Both the position numbers and the translations under genes were made by a program. From Anaerolineaceae bacterium (GTDB lineage Bacteria > Chloroflexota > Anaerolineae > Anaerolineales > Anaerolineaceae), in NCBI GenBank assembly GCA_017417055.1, contig JAFPZX010000049.1, forward strand, positions 1-48,809: a DNA stretch of 48,809 nucleotides, in the 5' to 3' direction. Positions 31,517 through 39,376 of this stretch are shown piece after piece (the first letter of the stretch is position 1; the number at the start of each line of letters is the position of its first letter). The notes beneath the pieces are model-generated. The model had not been told where the DNA came from, searched no databases, and saw only the letters and a program-made list of their open reading frames with translations.

Positions 31517-32926
31517 ATGGAGGGGGCGATGGCGCCAGGGGTGATGGCGGAGATCGCGGGACGGACCGGGGCGGATGTGCGGCGGGTGATGCTGACAAAT
31601 GAGCACATCGCGGAAATCAACCGGGCGATCGACGCGCTGAACACTTCCATCAATGAAAATCAAAATGTGGAGCGCTATGATGTCACGCATTTGAAAGGAT
31701 TCCTTGCGGAAGAATGGCATGCCCGAACGTTCAACATCAATGCTATTGAAAATTATTCCGAGAACCGCGCTTATACACTCAACAGCAATGAGAAAAATTC
31801 TGTTGATGTGGCAACTAATTTCGGGACCGACTACAGTCTGAAATATCGGAGTACAGCCGACCGATCCGTCTCGGAACAGTCCCGTTATTCGCGGAAAACC
31901 GGGATGTCAGATTATCACGGCATGGAGCGTCTGATCCCGTCGGACCAGTTGGAGGATGGCCGCCGCATTGCCGAACGGCGGGTTCTTTCCAATTCCCAAA
32001 CCCGACCTGGACTATCGGCTGCATATGCGGAAACCGCTGGGCACCTGACGGACCGCATCAGCGACAGTCAGGGTTCCGAATCGATCCCTCTTTCGCTCAA
32101 AACATCAGAAAAAATCGCGAAGGACAGCAAGAGGGGTTCCTTTGACGCGGAAAATTACGGCATATCACGGCCAGAAGAGCTGCGGATCAGCTTTGTGCGG
32201 GACGGACTGAGGGCCGGATTCTCCGCTGCGGGTTTCCGGATTCTGCTGCAAACCGTTCCAGAGCTTTTCAAAGCCGTTGATTTTTTGATCAAAAACAGAG
32301 AATTGGATATATCTGCAGTGAAAAAATCCGGAAAAACGATCCTTAGCGCCGGCGACGAAGGGTTCTTGCAGGGATCAGCCGCTTATCTGTTCACATGCGC
32401 CATACAGCAGGGATGGCTGGGAGCGGCAGCGCAGACGATTGATCCGGCGCTGATCGGTGCCATGACGGCTTTGCTGGTGAGTACGGTGAAAAGCACGCTG
32501 CTGCTTTACCGGCGGAAAATCAGTTTTTCAGAGGCGAAAAACACCTGGGTGAACACGGTTTTTTCCTGCGGATGTTTCCTCGGGGCTGGTGCGCTTACGG
32601 CAAAGCTGAACTGGCAGATCCCCGGATTTTCATTTTTCTCAGGATCTCTGCTTGCCTGTGCGCTGATGGCTGTCTACTCCTGGGGAAGAGAGAAATTTAT
32701 ATCTTTTGTGGAACGGTCGGGCTTTTTGTTCTTCGGCCCGGTTGATGAAAGCTCGGAAATTCCTGCCGGGGCAGCAGAGTTGTTTGATTTTGACGCGGAA
32801 CCATGGACCGAACCGGCAGCGGACACTGGCAATGCTTCTGCCAATATGATACGGGAGGCGGAATATGAAACAATTCGGTTGACGATCGCCGCTCCCGGGC
32901 TGCTGCGGGTCAGTCTGAGCGGCTGA
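31517..32926 (+). CDS. Unknown protein with nuclease-like N-terminus and membrane segments
   Basis: The 469-residue product has a soluble N-terminal half with KGFLAEEWHARTFN (Glu65/66), SVDVATNFG (Asp97) and DYSLKY (Lys109). The spacing recalls a PD-(D/E)XK core, but this is only a pattern. The middle reads RLIPSDQLEDGRRIAERRV. Residues 250-400 are hydrophobic, Gly/Ala-rich helices (GSAAYLFTCAIQQGWLGAAA, LIGAMTALLVSTVKSTLLLY, GCFLGAGALTAKL, FFSGSLLACALMAVYSW) that look like membrane or pore segments. I recall similar proteins in Clostridia without a name. TATAAT at 31469-31474 and AGGGGTGG before ATG 31517 decide the start; the frame is open further upstream. It is divergent from the DUF2075 gene. 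Confidence 0.6.
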   Translation: MEGAMAPGVMAEIAGRTGADVRRVMLTNEHIAEINRAIDALNTSINENQNVERYDVTHLKGFLAEEWHARTFNINAIENYSENRAYTLNSNEKNSVDVATNFGTDYSLKYRSTADRSVSEQSRYSRKTGMSDYHGMERLIPSDQLEDGRRIAERRVLSNSQTRPGLSAAYAETAGHLTDRISDSQGSESIPLSLKTSEKIAKDSKRGSFDAENYGISRPEELRISFVRDGLRAGFSAAGFRILLQTVPELFKAVDFLIKNRELDISAVKKSGKTILSAGDEGFLQGSAAYLFTCAIQQGWLGAAAQTIDPALIGAMTALLVSTVKSTLLLYRRKISFSEAKNTWVNTVFSCGCFLGAGALTAKLNWQIPGFSFFSGSLLACALMAVYSWGREKFISFVERSGFLFFGPVDESSEIPAGAAELFDFDAEPWTEPAADTGNASANMIREAEYETIRLTIAAPGLLRVSLSG

Positions 32927-32930
32927 GTGG

Positions 32931-33039
32931 AACAGGCCGCCGGGCCTGTCCCGAATTTCAAACCCTCCTGCGTGTGCGCTTTTCTCACGATGCGAGAGGA
33001 CAGTTCCCCTCGGCTGATGTCTCGGGCGAACCGTCCCCG
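32931..33039. repeat. Two palindromic repeats after the membrane protein gene
   Basis: GAACAGGCCGCCGGGCCTGTC is a short hairpin right after the stop. GAGAGGACAGTTCCCCTCGG with CTCGGGCGAACCGTCCCCG at 32992-33039 is a MITE core without its terminal repeats. Confidence 0.7.
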
Positions 33040-33144
33040 TTGACGGTTTGTTCTATATCCTTACCACACTTTTTGAAAAAAGTCAAGGGACAACATTGCC
33101 CGTTTTCTTTTTTGAAGTTTTGGTGTAAACTCTGTTTAACAGTT

Positions 33145-33238
33145 AGGAATGAGGAATGAGGAGTGAGGAGTTACAGCTAAATCAGCGGTTATCCCTCGAT
33201 GAAACTCCTAACTCCTCACTCCTAACTCCTAACTATTG
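33145..33238. repeat. Low-complexity inverted repeat of GAGTGAGGAG units
   Basis: GTTAGGAATGAGGAATGAGG and AGTGAGGAGTTA face AACTCCTAACTCCTCACTCC and TAACTCCTAACTA. Shorter runs occur at 42390-42415. Tracts of GAAGAATGAAG and TCATTCTTCC form a similar pair at 41174-41290. Confidence 0.8.
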
Positions 33239-33251
33239 AAAGGGGAAACTG

Positions 33252-34247
33252 ATGGAATACACGCAGCTGAATGAAGCAGATGTAATGACAGCGTTGGAAA
33301 TAGCTCAGGATGAGCAAGGCTTTCCGAAAAGCCGCTATGCCTTCGTTGGTGAAAATCTGCCGCTGGAAAAAATCACTGATTTCAGCAGTGATCCCATCAG
33401 TTTTGAAGAAATGGCCTCGGCTGTTTTTGCGGATATCAAACAGCTGGAAGGCCTGGCGGTAGTGAAAAACCGTTTCTCCGAAGCTTATCTGGATATTTCC
33501 CGCAGGCTGGAAAAGGGCATCGCGGAACTGGCGAGCTGTGCCATTACCAAAACCGTTTTTGAACAAAAGGGTTTTCGTTTCGCGGGGCTTGAAAAGCTTA
33601 CCATCCCGCTCCTTTACAGCATGCTTTCCTTCCATTTCCGCAAGTGCCACGCGGCTGTGCAGGGCTATGCTTTCAAAAATCATCAAGCCTGGCTCCAAAT
33701 GCTGGAGATGGAAATGCGCTGGCACAACCTGGCCAAACGGCTCAAAGCGACAGAAGACAAGATCCAACTCATCCGTGCGGGCAAGCTTAATCCGGACAGC
33801 ATCATTAACAAACTACACGCAGACTTAAATCGGGAAAAGACCCCTGCGCCGAAAAAAGAGGAAAACAACACCCCAAAGGCACTTCCATCAGCACAGGCAG
33901 CTGCGTTCCCAATGATGGGTGAATTCCTGCGTGAAGCATTCCCGCAGAAGGAAACTGTTCCGGCCATGGGATCCACGCAAAGGCGTGAAGAATCACAGGC
34001 TCAGGAAACATCGAAAATCTATGATTCGATCAAGGCCCGCAAAAAGGCGGAGCGTCTGGAACGGAAACATGCAAGAGAACAGCAGAAGACCGCGAAGAGC
34101 AATCGTATGGATGCACAGGGAAATGCTGCCGGATGGGATATGATATTCAGTGGGATGGATTCATTAAGTGTGACAGGCCCGGCGGCCTGTCCCGGAAGTG
34201 TGGCCTGTCCCGGGGAAAGGAGAGGAACTCCGCCTGAGAGGGTGTGA
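33252..34247 (+). CDS. Unknown protein, paralogue A of an inverted pair
   Basis: The 331-residue product has a helical N-terminal domain (1-190: DEQGFPKSRYAFVGENLPLE, KQLEGLAVVKNRFSEAYLDI, LEKLTIPLLYSMLSFHFRKC). A Pro/Ala/Lys-rich linker follows, then a very basic helix (SIKARKKAERLERKHAREQQ). That helix suggests nucleic-acid contact. About 85 percent of the first 190 residues match the copy at 47464-48546. The last 25 residues (TGPAACPGSVACPG...) are encoded by GGCCTGTCCCGG-type palindromes, so a repeat has been absorbed into the reading frame. GAAAGGGGAAACTG precedes the ATG. Function unknown; I do not recognise the family. Confidence 0.75.
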   Translation: MEYTQLNEADVMTALEIAQDEQGFPKSRYAFVGENLPLEKITDFSSDPISFEEMASAVFADIKQLEGLAVVKNRFSEAYLDISRRLEKGIAELASCAITKTVFEQKGFRFAGLEKLTIPLLYSMLSFHFRKCHAAVQGYAFKNHQAWLQMLEMEMRWHNLAKRLKATEDKIQLIRAGKLNPDSIINKLHADLNREKTPAPKKEENNTPKALPSAQAAAFPMMGEFLREAFPQKETVPAMGSTQRREESQAQETSKIYDSIKARKKAERLERKHAREQQKTAKSNRMDAQGNAAGWDMIFSGMDSLSVTGPAACPGSVACPGERRGTPPERV

Positions 34248-34296
34248 GGTTTTCCAAAAAATCAGCCGAAACCGTACAGTTTCGGCTCTCTTGAGG

Positions 34297-34474
34297 TTAA
34301 GAAAACGCTGAATAATTCATAAAATCAAGGGACAATGGGAACATTCACCGCGTGCGATGCCGGCTCCGCATGGTACGTGCTTCGCTCGATTTGGATTCGG
34401 AGCCGAAGCTGCGCCTCTGTCCGGGACACGCTGAAAATGTCCCCATTGTCCCATTGAATCAGTGCTTCCCTAAC
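34297..34474. mobile_element. MITE-like element 5, long core
   Basis: Ends TTAAGAAAACGCTGAATAAT and GAATCAGTGCTTCCCTAAC. The core has GGGACAATGGGAACATTCAC and GAAAATGTCCCCATTGTCCC, with an extra GCCGGCTCCGC/GCGGAGCCGAAGC-type hairpin inside. It begins at the end of duplication copy A; copy B continues as GGTTAAATCAG, a possible empty site. Confidence 0.85.
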
Positions 34475-34496
34475 TAATCAGGGCATGTCCCGTTGA

Positions 34497-34770
34497 TCAT
34501 GCCGGTAACAGTTCGCCGCATCCCGATTTGGGACAAATCAGAACCGTCGCATTGATGACCGTCCGCATGAACATATTCTGCCCGATCAGGGCGCCGTCCA
34601 GTTCCATAACAAAGTCGAGTTCCTTCACAAAAGCCGGATCGTCCCGCAGTACATGGATCACGTAATGCTCGCTGCACCCCGGACGGTACACATTCCAGAA
34701 CGATTCCCTGATCAGGTTCTCAACTGCTCTATAGTCTTCTTTTTTCTTCCAAACGGAATAATGTATTCAT
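34497..34770 (-). pseudogene. GNAT N-acetyltransferase fragment, frameshifted
   Basis: From ATG 34770 the frame reads MNTLFRLEEK. Then, past an A6 run (T at 34740-34745), another frame continues KEDYRAVENLIRESFWNVYR, PGCSEHYVIHVLRDDPAFVK and ELDFVMELDGALIGQNMFMR. One fewer A would join them. This is the N-terminal half of a GNAT acetyltransferase common in anaerobes. The acetyl-CoA loop (Q/RxxGxG/A) is missing; the frame ends in unrelated sequence (VLICPKSGCGELLPA). Confidence 0.7.
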
Positions 34771-34829
34771 TTTTTTCCATTTCTATGTTCTTCAATCGTT
34801 ACTGCTCACTTTACATTAATTAAAAAAAG

Positions 34830-34902
34830 TCGGGGTGCGCGGACTCGAACCGCGGACCCCCGCGTCCCAAACGCGGTGCGCTACCAACTGCGCTACACCC
34901 CG
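34830..34902 (-). tRNA. trnP: tRNA-Pro (anticodon UGG)
   Basis: The minus strand folds as a full cloverleaf of 73 bases. The acceptor CGGGGTG pairs with CACCCCG, the D arm is GCGCAGTTGGTAGCGC, and the anticodon arm CCGCG-TTTGGGA-CGCGG has TGG at 34-36. The variable loop is GGGTC, the T arm is CGCGG-TTCGAGT-CCGCG and the discriminator is A. CCA is not encoded. A run of seven T follows the gene and a TATACT box lies about 20 bases upstream of it. Confidence 0.97.
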
Positions 34903-35012
34903 ATAACAATTGTATAGTATACCGTAATTTTAAAAATTTTTAAAAATATATGAGGGAAAAAGGTGCTATAATTTTTTACAATTCGTGTTACTGTTCAGGC
35001 GTCAGCCAAAAT

Positions 35013-35098
35013 TGCTATGACACACATGGGGACAGACACGCCTTTGCATGCTGTGCGGCACAGGGTATCAGTACCGCATGTGCTTCGTGAATAGTAAC
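35013..35098. repeat. Palindromic repeat of a second family, copy 2
   Basis: CACACATGGGGACAGACACG at the left and CCGCATGTGCTTCGTGAATA with GTAAC at the right are the reverse complement of the words at 28593-28673. The interior (TGTGCGGCACAGGGTATCAG) differs. The rest of 34903-35120 is A+T-rich and holds TATAAT at about 34964, a possible promoter for the aminotransferase. Confidence 0.6.
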
Positions 35099-35120
35099 TT
35101 ACAATTCGTATACAAACCCT

Positions 35121-35139
35121 CGGCTGAGAGCCGTTTTTT
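35121..35139 (+). terminator. Small hairpin with T-run just before the aminotransferase
   Basis: CGGCTGAGAGCCG is followed by TTTTTT and, without gap, CAGGAG and the ATG at 35151. It may stop upstream transcripts or attenuate the gene. Confidence 0.4.
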
Positions 35140-35150
35140 CAGGAGTACTT

Positions 35151-36305
35151 ATGTGGGATAAAACATCAATTCGTGTCCAACATCTTAAACCATCTGCCAT
35201 CCGAAAGTACTTTGCCGTTCCGTCCGACGTTGTAACCCTCGGAATCGGTGAGCCGGACTTCACCTCACCGGACAAACTGATCGCCGCAGCCCATGAATCT
35301 CTCAAACGCGGCAACACCCACTACACCGCAAATGCCGGTATCTATGAACTGCGGGAAGCTATTTCCGACAAACTGGATGAACTGTACGGTGTGAAATATG
35401 ACCCGGACAGTGAGATTATCGTCACCGTCGGGGCATCCGAAGCGCTTTACCTGGCAGCCGCCACGGTTTTGAACCCGGGCGATGAAATGATCGTTGTTAC
35501 CCCCTGCTTTGTCTCTTACCAGGCAGCTGTGGAGCTGGCTGACGGCGTTCCGGTGGAAGTTGCCTGCCGTCTGGAAGATAATTTTGACCTGAATGTCCAG
35601 GCCATCGAAGACGCCATCACGCCGAAGACCCGCGGAATACTGCTCGGTTTCCCGAACAATCCGACCGGTGCCGTGGCTTCCCGTGAAAAGCTGCAGCAGG
35701 TGGCTGACCTGGCCGCCAAACATGATCTGGCTGTGATTTCCGATGAGATCTATGAACGGCTGATTTACGGTGTGGAACATGTAAACTTTGCATCATTGAA
35801 TGGTGCGCGGGAACGCACCTTTATCGTAGGCGGGTTCTCCAAGTCCTATGCCATGACCGGCTGGCGTCTGGGGTATGTCTGCGGGCCGAAGCATTTGATC
35901 CCGCAGCTTTATAAGATCCACCAGTACCTGATCATGTCCGCCCCGACCATCGCCCAGGAAATTGGCATCGTGGCCATGCGTGAATGTGAGCCGGACGTGG
36001 AACGGATGCGCCAGGAATATGACCGCCGCCGCCGTCTGATCGTCGACGGACTGAATTCCATTGGACTTTATACTTTTGAGCCGAAAGGCGCGTTTTATGC
36101 CTTTCCGCAAATCTCGGGGACCGGTCTGGACAGCACAACCTTTGCGGACCGGCTGCTGGCGGAGTGCAAAGTTGCTGTTATCCCGGGCTGCGGCTTTGGG
36201 CAGTGCGGTGAGGGCCATGTGCGCACGTCCTACGCGGTGAAATACGAAAACATTGAGGAAGCTCTGAACCGCATCAGTGATTTTGTTTCAAAGCTGAAGA
36301 AGTAG
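35151..36305 (+). CDS. PLP-dependent class I/II aminotransferase
   Basis: The 384-residue product has the fold-type I pattern: TLGIGEPDFTSPDKL, HYTANAGIYELREAISDKL, NNPTGAVASREKL (contact to PLP), ISDEIYERLIYG and SKSYAMTGWRLGY, with the PLP-binding Lys at residue 231 and the Arg of WRLGY behind it. The C-terminal Arg in HVRTSYAV would bind the substrate carboxylate. It matches the aspartate/aromatic aminotransferase group (subgroup I-gamma), often annotated AspC or PatA. Amino-acid range cannot be set from sequence. CAGGAG precedes the ATG, and a strong terminator follows. Confidence 0.92.
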   Translation: MWDKTSIRVQHLKPSAIRKYFAVPSDVVTLGIGEPDFTSPDKLIAAAHESLKRGNTHYTANAGIYELREAISDKLDELYGVKYDPDSEIIVTVGASEALYLAAATVLNPGDEMIVVTPCFVSYQAAVELADGVPVEVACRLEDNFDLNVQAIEDAITPKTRGILLGFPNNPTGAVASREKLQQVADLAAKHDLAVISDEIYERLIYGVEHVNFASLNGARERTFIVGGFSKSYAMTGWRLGYVCGPKHLIPQLYKIHQYLIMSAPTIAQEIGIVAMRECEPDVERMRQEYDRRRRLIVDGLNSIGLYTFEPKGAFYAFPQISGTGLDSTTFADRLLAECKVAVIPGCGFGQCGEGHVRTSYAVKYENIEEALNRISDFVSKLKK

Positions 36306-36333
36306 GGTATAGGTTTCAGAATTTTAAGAATAG

Positions 36334-36366
36334 AACCGGGACGGTGCAGCCGTCCCGGTTATTTTT
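36334..36366 (+). terminator. Rho-independent terminator after the aminotransferase
   Basis: AACCGGGACGG and CCGTCCCGGTT form a perfect 11-base-pair stem with loop TGCAG, followed by ATTTTT. Confidence 0.92.
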
Positions 36367-36454
36367 AGGAAACGCTGATTAATTCCGATCAAATCAGGAG
36401 GACAGTTCTGCGCTTTGCGCAAAACTGTCCCCCAACCCATTTGTGCTTTCTTAA
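36365..36454. mobile_element. MITE-like element 6
   Basis: Left end TTAGGAAACGCTGATTAATT is perfect; the right end (CATTTGTGCTTTCTTAAG) has lost the ATTAATC part. The core is GAGGACAGTTCTGCGCTTTG with GCGCAAAACTGTCCCC. Confidence 0.75.
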
Positions 36455-36674
36455 GTTCTCATATGATCCGGTATGAGCTGCAACATTCTTTCGAAAAGGA
36501 TTTTGCTGCCGACTTGTTCACGTTTGACGCCGTGCTCCTTTTTTTGTTGAAGTTGAAGCTGAGCATATAACCGGTGGTGAGACCGAAAAAGTCCAGATAT
36601 TCGCTTATCTGCTGCTCGCCTTCGGCATTGTAACACTCACCGAGACAGATCTTCAGCTCAATGATCTCCTTAAT
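36451..36674 (-). pseudogene. C-terminal fragment of an AAA/PD-(D/E)XK (DUF1703-type) protein
   Basis: One frame reads IIELKICLGECYNAEGEQQI and SEYLDFFGLTTGYMLSFNFNKK. After an A7 run (T at 36539-36545) another frame reads EHGVKREQVGSKILFERMLQ. One more A would unite them. The words E(I/L)K, Y-E-QLSEYLD and GYMLSFNF-K match the end of AAA-ATPase-like proteins with a DUF1703 nuclease domain, common in anaerobes. The front is missing: the fragment abuts the potCD stop. Confidence 0.7.
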
Positions 36675-38547
36675 TCGCGGATTTGACCTTCTTCCAGGCT
36701 TCGGCATAGAGTTTTTCACCTTCTTCTCCCAGATATGCCTCAGAATAACAACGGTTGAGGATATCCTCCCCGGGGAAGGCGATCTCAGAGTTACGAATCT
36801 CTTCATCCTCGATCATTTCCCGTGCGGTTTCATTCGGGACGGAATAGGTAATGAATTCGAAGTTCATCAATGCAATCTCCGGACGGCTGAGAAAATCGAT
36901 CCATTTGAGAGCATTTTCCCTGTTCCGGGCATTTTTCGTGATCACCCAGGAATCAAACCAGACCAGAGTCCCCTCATCGGGCACGACATATTCCAGATCT
37001 TCATTTTCCCACTGGCAGTAAAGCGCCTCACCGGAATAAATCACGCCGAGTGCCGCTTCATTTCCAATCATCTTGTCGCGCACCTGGTCGACAACGTAAG
37101 CCTGGACGAGCGGAGCCTGAGCGATCAGGTCCTGCGTGGCGATTTCGACCTCAGCCGGATCAACGGTATTGATTGAAAACCCGTTGCGAATCATTGGGAT
37201 CATAAACGCGTCACGGACAGAATCCTGCATCAGGATTTCCCCTTTATACTTGGGGTTCCAAAGAATATCCCAGCTCGTTACAGGATCATCGACCATGGTC
37301 GTATTATAAAGGATCCCGACAGTTCCCCAAAAGTAAGGGACGGCATATTGATTCCCTGGATCAAAAGCTTCCATCGCTTCAAAATACTGTTTCCCGATAT
37401 GCTCTAAGGTATTTGGCAGCTGCTCATAATCCAAAGGCTCCAACATATCCAGGGTGATCATCCGGGAAACCATGTAATCGGAGGGGCAAACAACGTCATA
37501 AGAGGAAGGATCGGAAGCAATTTTTGTAAACATGATTTCATTCGTTTCATATTCATCATAAACCACTTCAATTCCCGTTTCTTCCTGGAACATCTTGATC
37601 ACTTCCGGATCAATATATTCGCCATAATTGTAAACATAAACCTGATTGCTGTTTTTCGTGAAGACACCGCCAAAGAGCAATGCCAGGTAAATAATCCCCA
37701 ACCCGGCGGCTGAAACGACCACAATATTGCGGATGCTGCGGAATTTGATTTGTTTTTCTGTCAAATCCCTGTCTTTCCGCTGCACGGTGCGCATACGATT
37801 GGAAGCAAAAATCAACACCAGCACCAGGGTGAACATAATTGCGGAAAGCGCATAAATTTCAGGCTGAATGCCGCGTTTGATCTCGTTATAAATTTTTGTG
37901 GAAAGCGTATCAAACCCGGAACCTTTTGTGAAATATGTGATGATAAAGTCATCAAGCGACATTGTAAAGGCCATCAGCGCACCGGAGAAAATTGCCGGAG
38001 CAAGATCAGGCAGGATGGTTTTGCGGAAGGCGTACCAGGGTTTGGCGCCCAGGTCCAGTGCAGCTTCGTAAACACTTGGGCTGATCGTCTTCATGCGCGG
38101 CATAACGCTCAGCATTACATAAGGGATATTGAATGTAATATGAGCAATCAGAACCGTGATAAAACCGGATTGAAAATTTAAGAACCGGAACAGCAGCATC
38201 AATGAAATACCGGTCACAATATCCGCGTTGATCATCGGAATGTTTGTGATCCCCATAATAAAGGCCCGGGTACGGCGGTTTATCCCTCCCAAAGCCACAC
38301 ATGTCACTGTTCCGATAATGGTTGCCGCAATGGTTGCGATCAAGGCAATGATCAGTGTATTGGCGAGTGCGTTCAAAATCGCTGAATCACTGAATAATCG
38401 AATGTACCAGTTGAAAGTAAATCCGCCCCAATGCGCACGGGATTTACTCTTGTTGAAGGAGAGCACGATCAATGTCACGATCGGCAGATACATGAAGGCC
38501 AGGATGACCCAGAAATAGATTTTTTCCAGTGGTTTCATGTTTTTCAT
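36670..38547 (-). CDS. potCD: Polyamine ABC transporter permease-binding protein fusion (PotC-PotD)
   Basis: The 625-residue product joins two proteins. Residues 1-265 are a PotC-type permease with six membrane spans and the coupling motif EAALDLGAKPWYAFRKTILP. A further span (about 275-300: NIVVVSAAGLGIIYLALLFG) then anchors residues 310-625, a PotD-type periplasmic-binding domain (YNYGEYIDPEVIKMFQEETG, DVVCPSDYMVSRMI, TLVWFDSWVITKNA). It should bind and import spermidine or putrescine with PotB and PotA; which polyamine is preferred cannot be read. Such PotCD fusions, known from other Gram-positives, keep the binding protein at the membrane without a lipid anchor. It is the last gene of the operon, 2 bases after potB. 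Confidence 0.9.
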   Translation of the reverse strand: MKNMKPLEKIYFWVILAFMYLPIVTLIVLSFNKSKSRAHWGGFTFNWYIRLFSDSAILNALANTLIIALIATIAATIIGTVTCVALGGINRRTRAFIMGITNIPMINADIVTGISLMLLFRFLNFQSGFITVLIAHITFNIPYVMLSVMPRMKTISPSVYEAALDLGAKPWYAFRKTILPDLAPAIFSGALMAFTMSLDDFIITYFTKGSGFDTLSTKIYNEIKRGIQPEIYALSAIMFTLVLVLIFASNRMRTVQRKDRDLTEKQIKFRSIRNIVVVSAAGLGIIYLALLFGGVFTKNSNQVYVYNYGEYIDPEVIKMFQEETGIEVVYDEYETNEIMFTKIASDPSSYDVVCPSDYMVSRMITLDMLEPLDYEQLPNTLEHIGKQYFEAMEAFDPGNQYAVPYFWGTVGILYNTTMVDDPVTSWDILWNPKYKGEILMQDSVRDAFMIPMIRNGFSINTVDPAEVEIATQDLIAQAPLVQAYVVDQVRDKMIGNEAALGVIYSGEALYCQWENEDLEYVVPDEGTLVWFDSWVITKNARNRENALKWIDFLSRPEIALMNFEFITYSVPNETAREMIEDEEIRNSEIAFPGEDILNRCYSEAYLGEEGEKLYAEAWKKVKSAN

Positions 38548-38549
38548 GG

Positions 38550-39365
38550 TCAGTCCTCCCCCTGGTCGGAAATCATGGAGACAACCATGTTGATCACGAT
38601 AAAGACCATAAGAACCAGCGAAAGTCCGGACCCCAGATGCCAGTTATAGGTCAGCGTAAATTCCTGCTCAATAACGTTACCGATGAGCAGAATTTTGGAA
38701 CCACCCATCATGGTTGAAATCGCAAAGGTTGTCAGTGATGGAATAAAGACCATCGTCACGCCGGAAATGATGCCGGGGACAGACAATGGCAGGATCACAC
38801 GCCAAAGTGTCTGTAGTTTGTTCGCGCCCAGGTCCTGCGCGGCGTTGATGACTGCATCATCAATTTTCGCCACGCTGTTGTAAATTGGCAGAATCATGAA
38901 AGGCAAAAAGTCATAGACCATACCAACCACAATCGCTGCCGGGGTATTGATGATATGCAGCTGCGGCAGGTGAAGCGCTCCCAGAATGCTGTTGAGTACG
39001 CCCCGGTTTTCCAGCAGCGTAACCCAGGAAAGTGTCCGCAGCAGGAAGTTCATCCACATCGGCAGGATGATCAGCGTGGTGAGAATACCGTCGCTGCTCA
39101 TTTTGTTCCGTGCCAGAATCAATCCCAGCGGATAGGCCAGGAGGAAGCAGATCAGCGTACTGATCAATGCAAGCCCCACAGCCAGCCACAGAGCTTTGGC
39201 ATGTTCCGGCTGCGCAATTGCGGCAATATTTTCAAGAGAGAAAGCCCCCGTGGTATCGGTAAGACCATAATAAACGACCATGCCAATGGGCACGATAATG
39301 AAGATGATCGCCCAGGCTAAATAAGGCGAGGACATGACAAAAGAGGTTTTTCGGTTGGTAAACAT
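38550..39365 (-). CDS. potB: Polyamine ABC transporter permease PotB
   Basis: The 271-residue product has six membrane spans and the permease coupling loop ECFNAAQDLGAN-like segment, here INAAQDLGANKLQTLWRVIL with the EAA-G pattern near the fourth loop. It pairs with the PotC part of the next protein and with the ATPase PotA to move polyamines across the membrane. The gene is 11 bases downstream of potA and 2 bases upstream of potCD, so the four functions are one transcript. Length and span count are normal for the family. Confidence 0.92.
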   Translation of the reverse strand: MFTNRKTSFVMSSPYLAWAIIFIIVPIGMVVYYGLTDTTGAFSLENIAAIAQPEHAKALWLAVGLALISTLICFLLAYPLGLILARNKMSSDGILTTLIILPMWMNFLLRTLSWVTLLENRGVLNSILGALHLPQLHIINTPAAIVVGMVYDFLPFMILPIYNSVAKIDDAVINAAQDLGANKLQTLWRVILPLSVPGIISGVTMVFIPSLTTFAISTMMGGSKILLIGNVIEQEFTLTYNWHLGSGLSLVLMVFIVINMVVSMISDQGED

Positions 39366-39376
39366 TCATCCCTCCT

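Larger units (their letters stand above)
33100..34300. repeat. Inverted gene duplication, copy A
   Basis: Homology with 47411-48667 (opposite strand) starts upstream of the gene at CGTTTTCTTTTTTGAAG and GGTGTAAACTC. It runs through the gene and the hairpin AGCCGAAAC-GTTTCGGCT, and stops at CTCTTGAGGTTAA, exactly where MITE-like element 5 begins. Confidence 0.85.
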
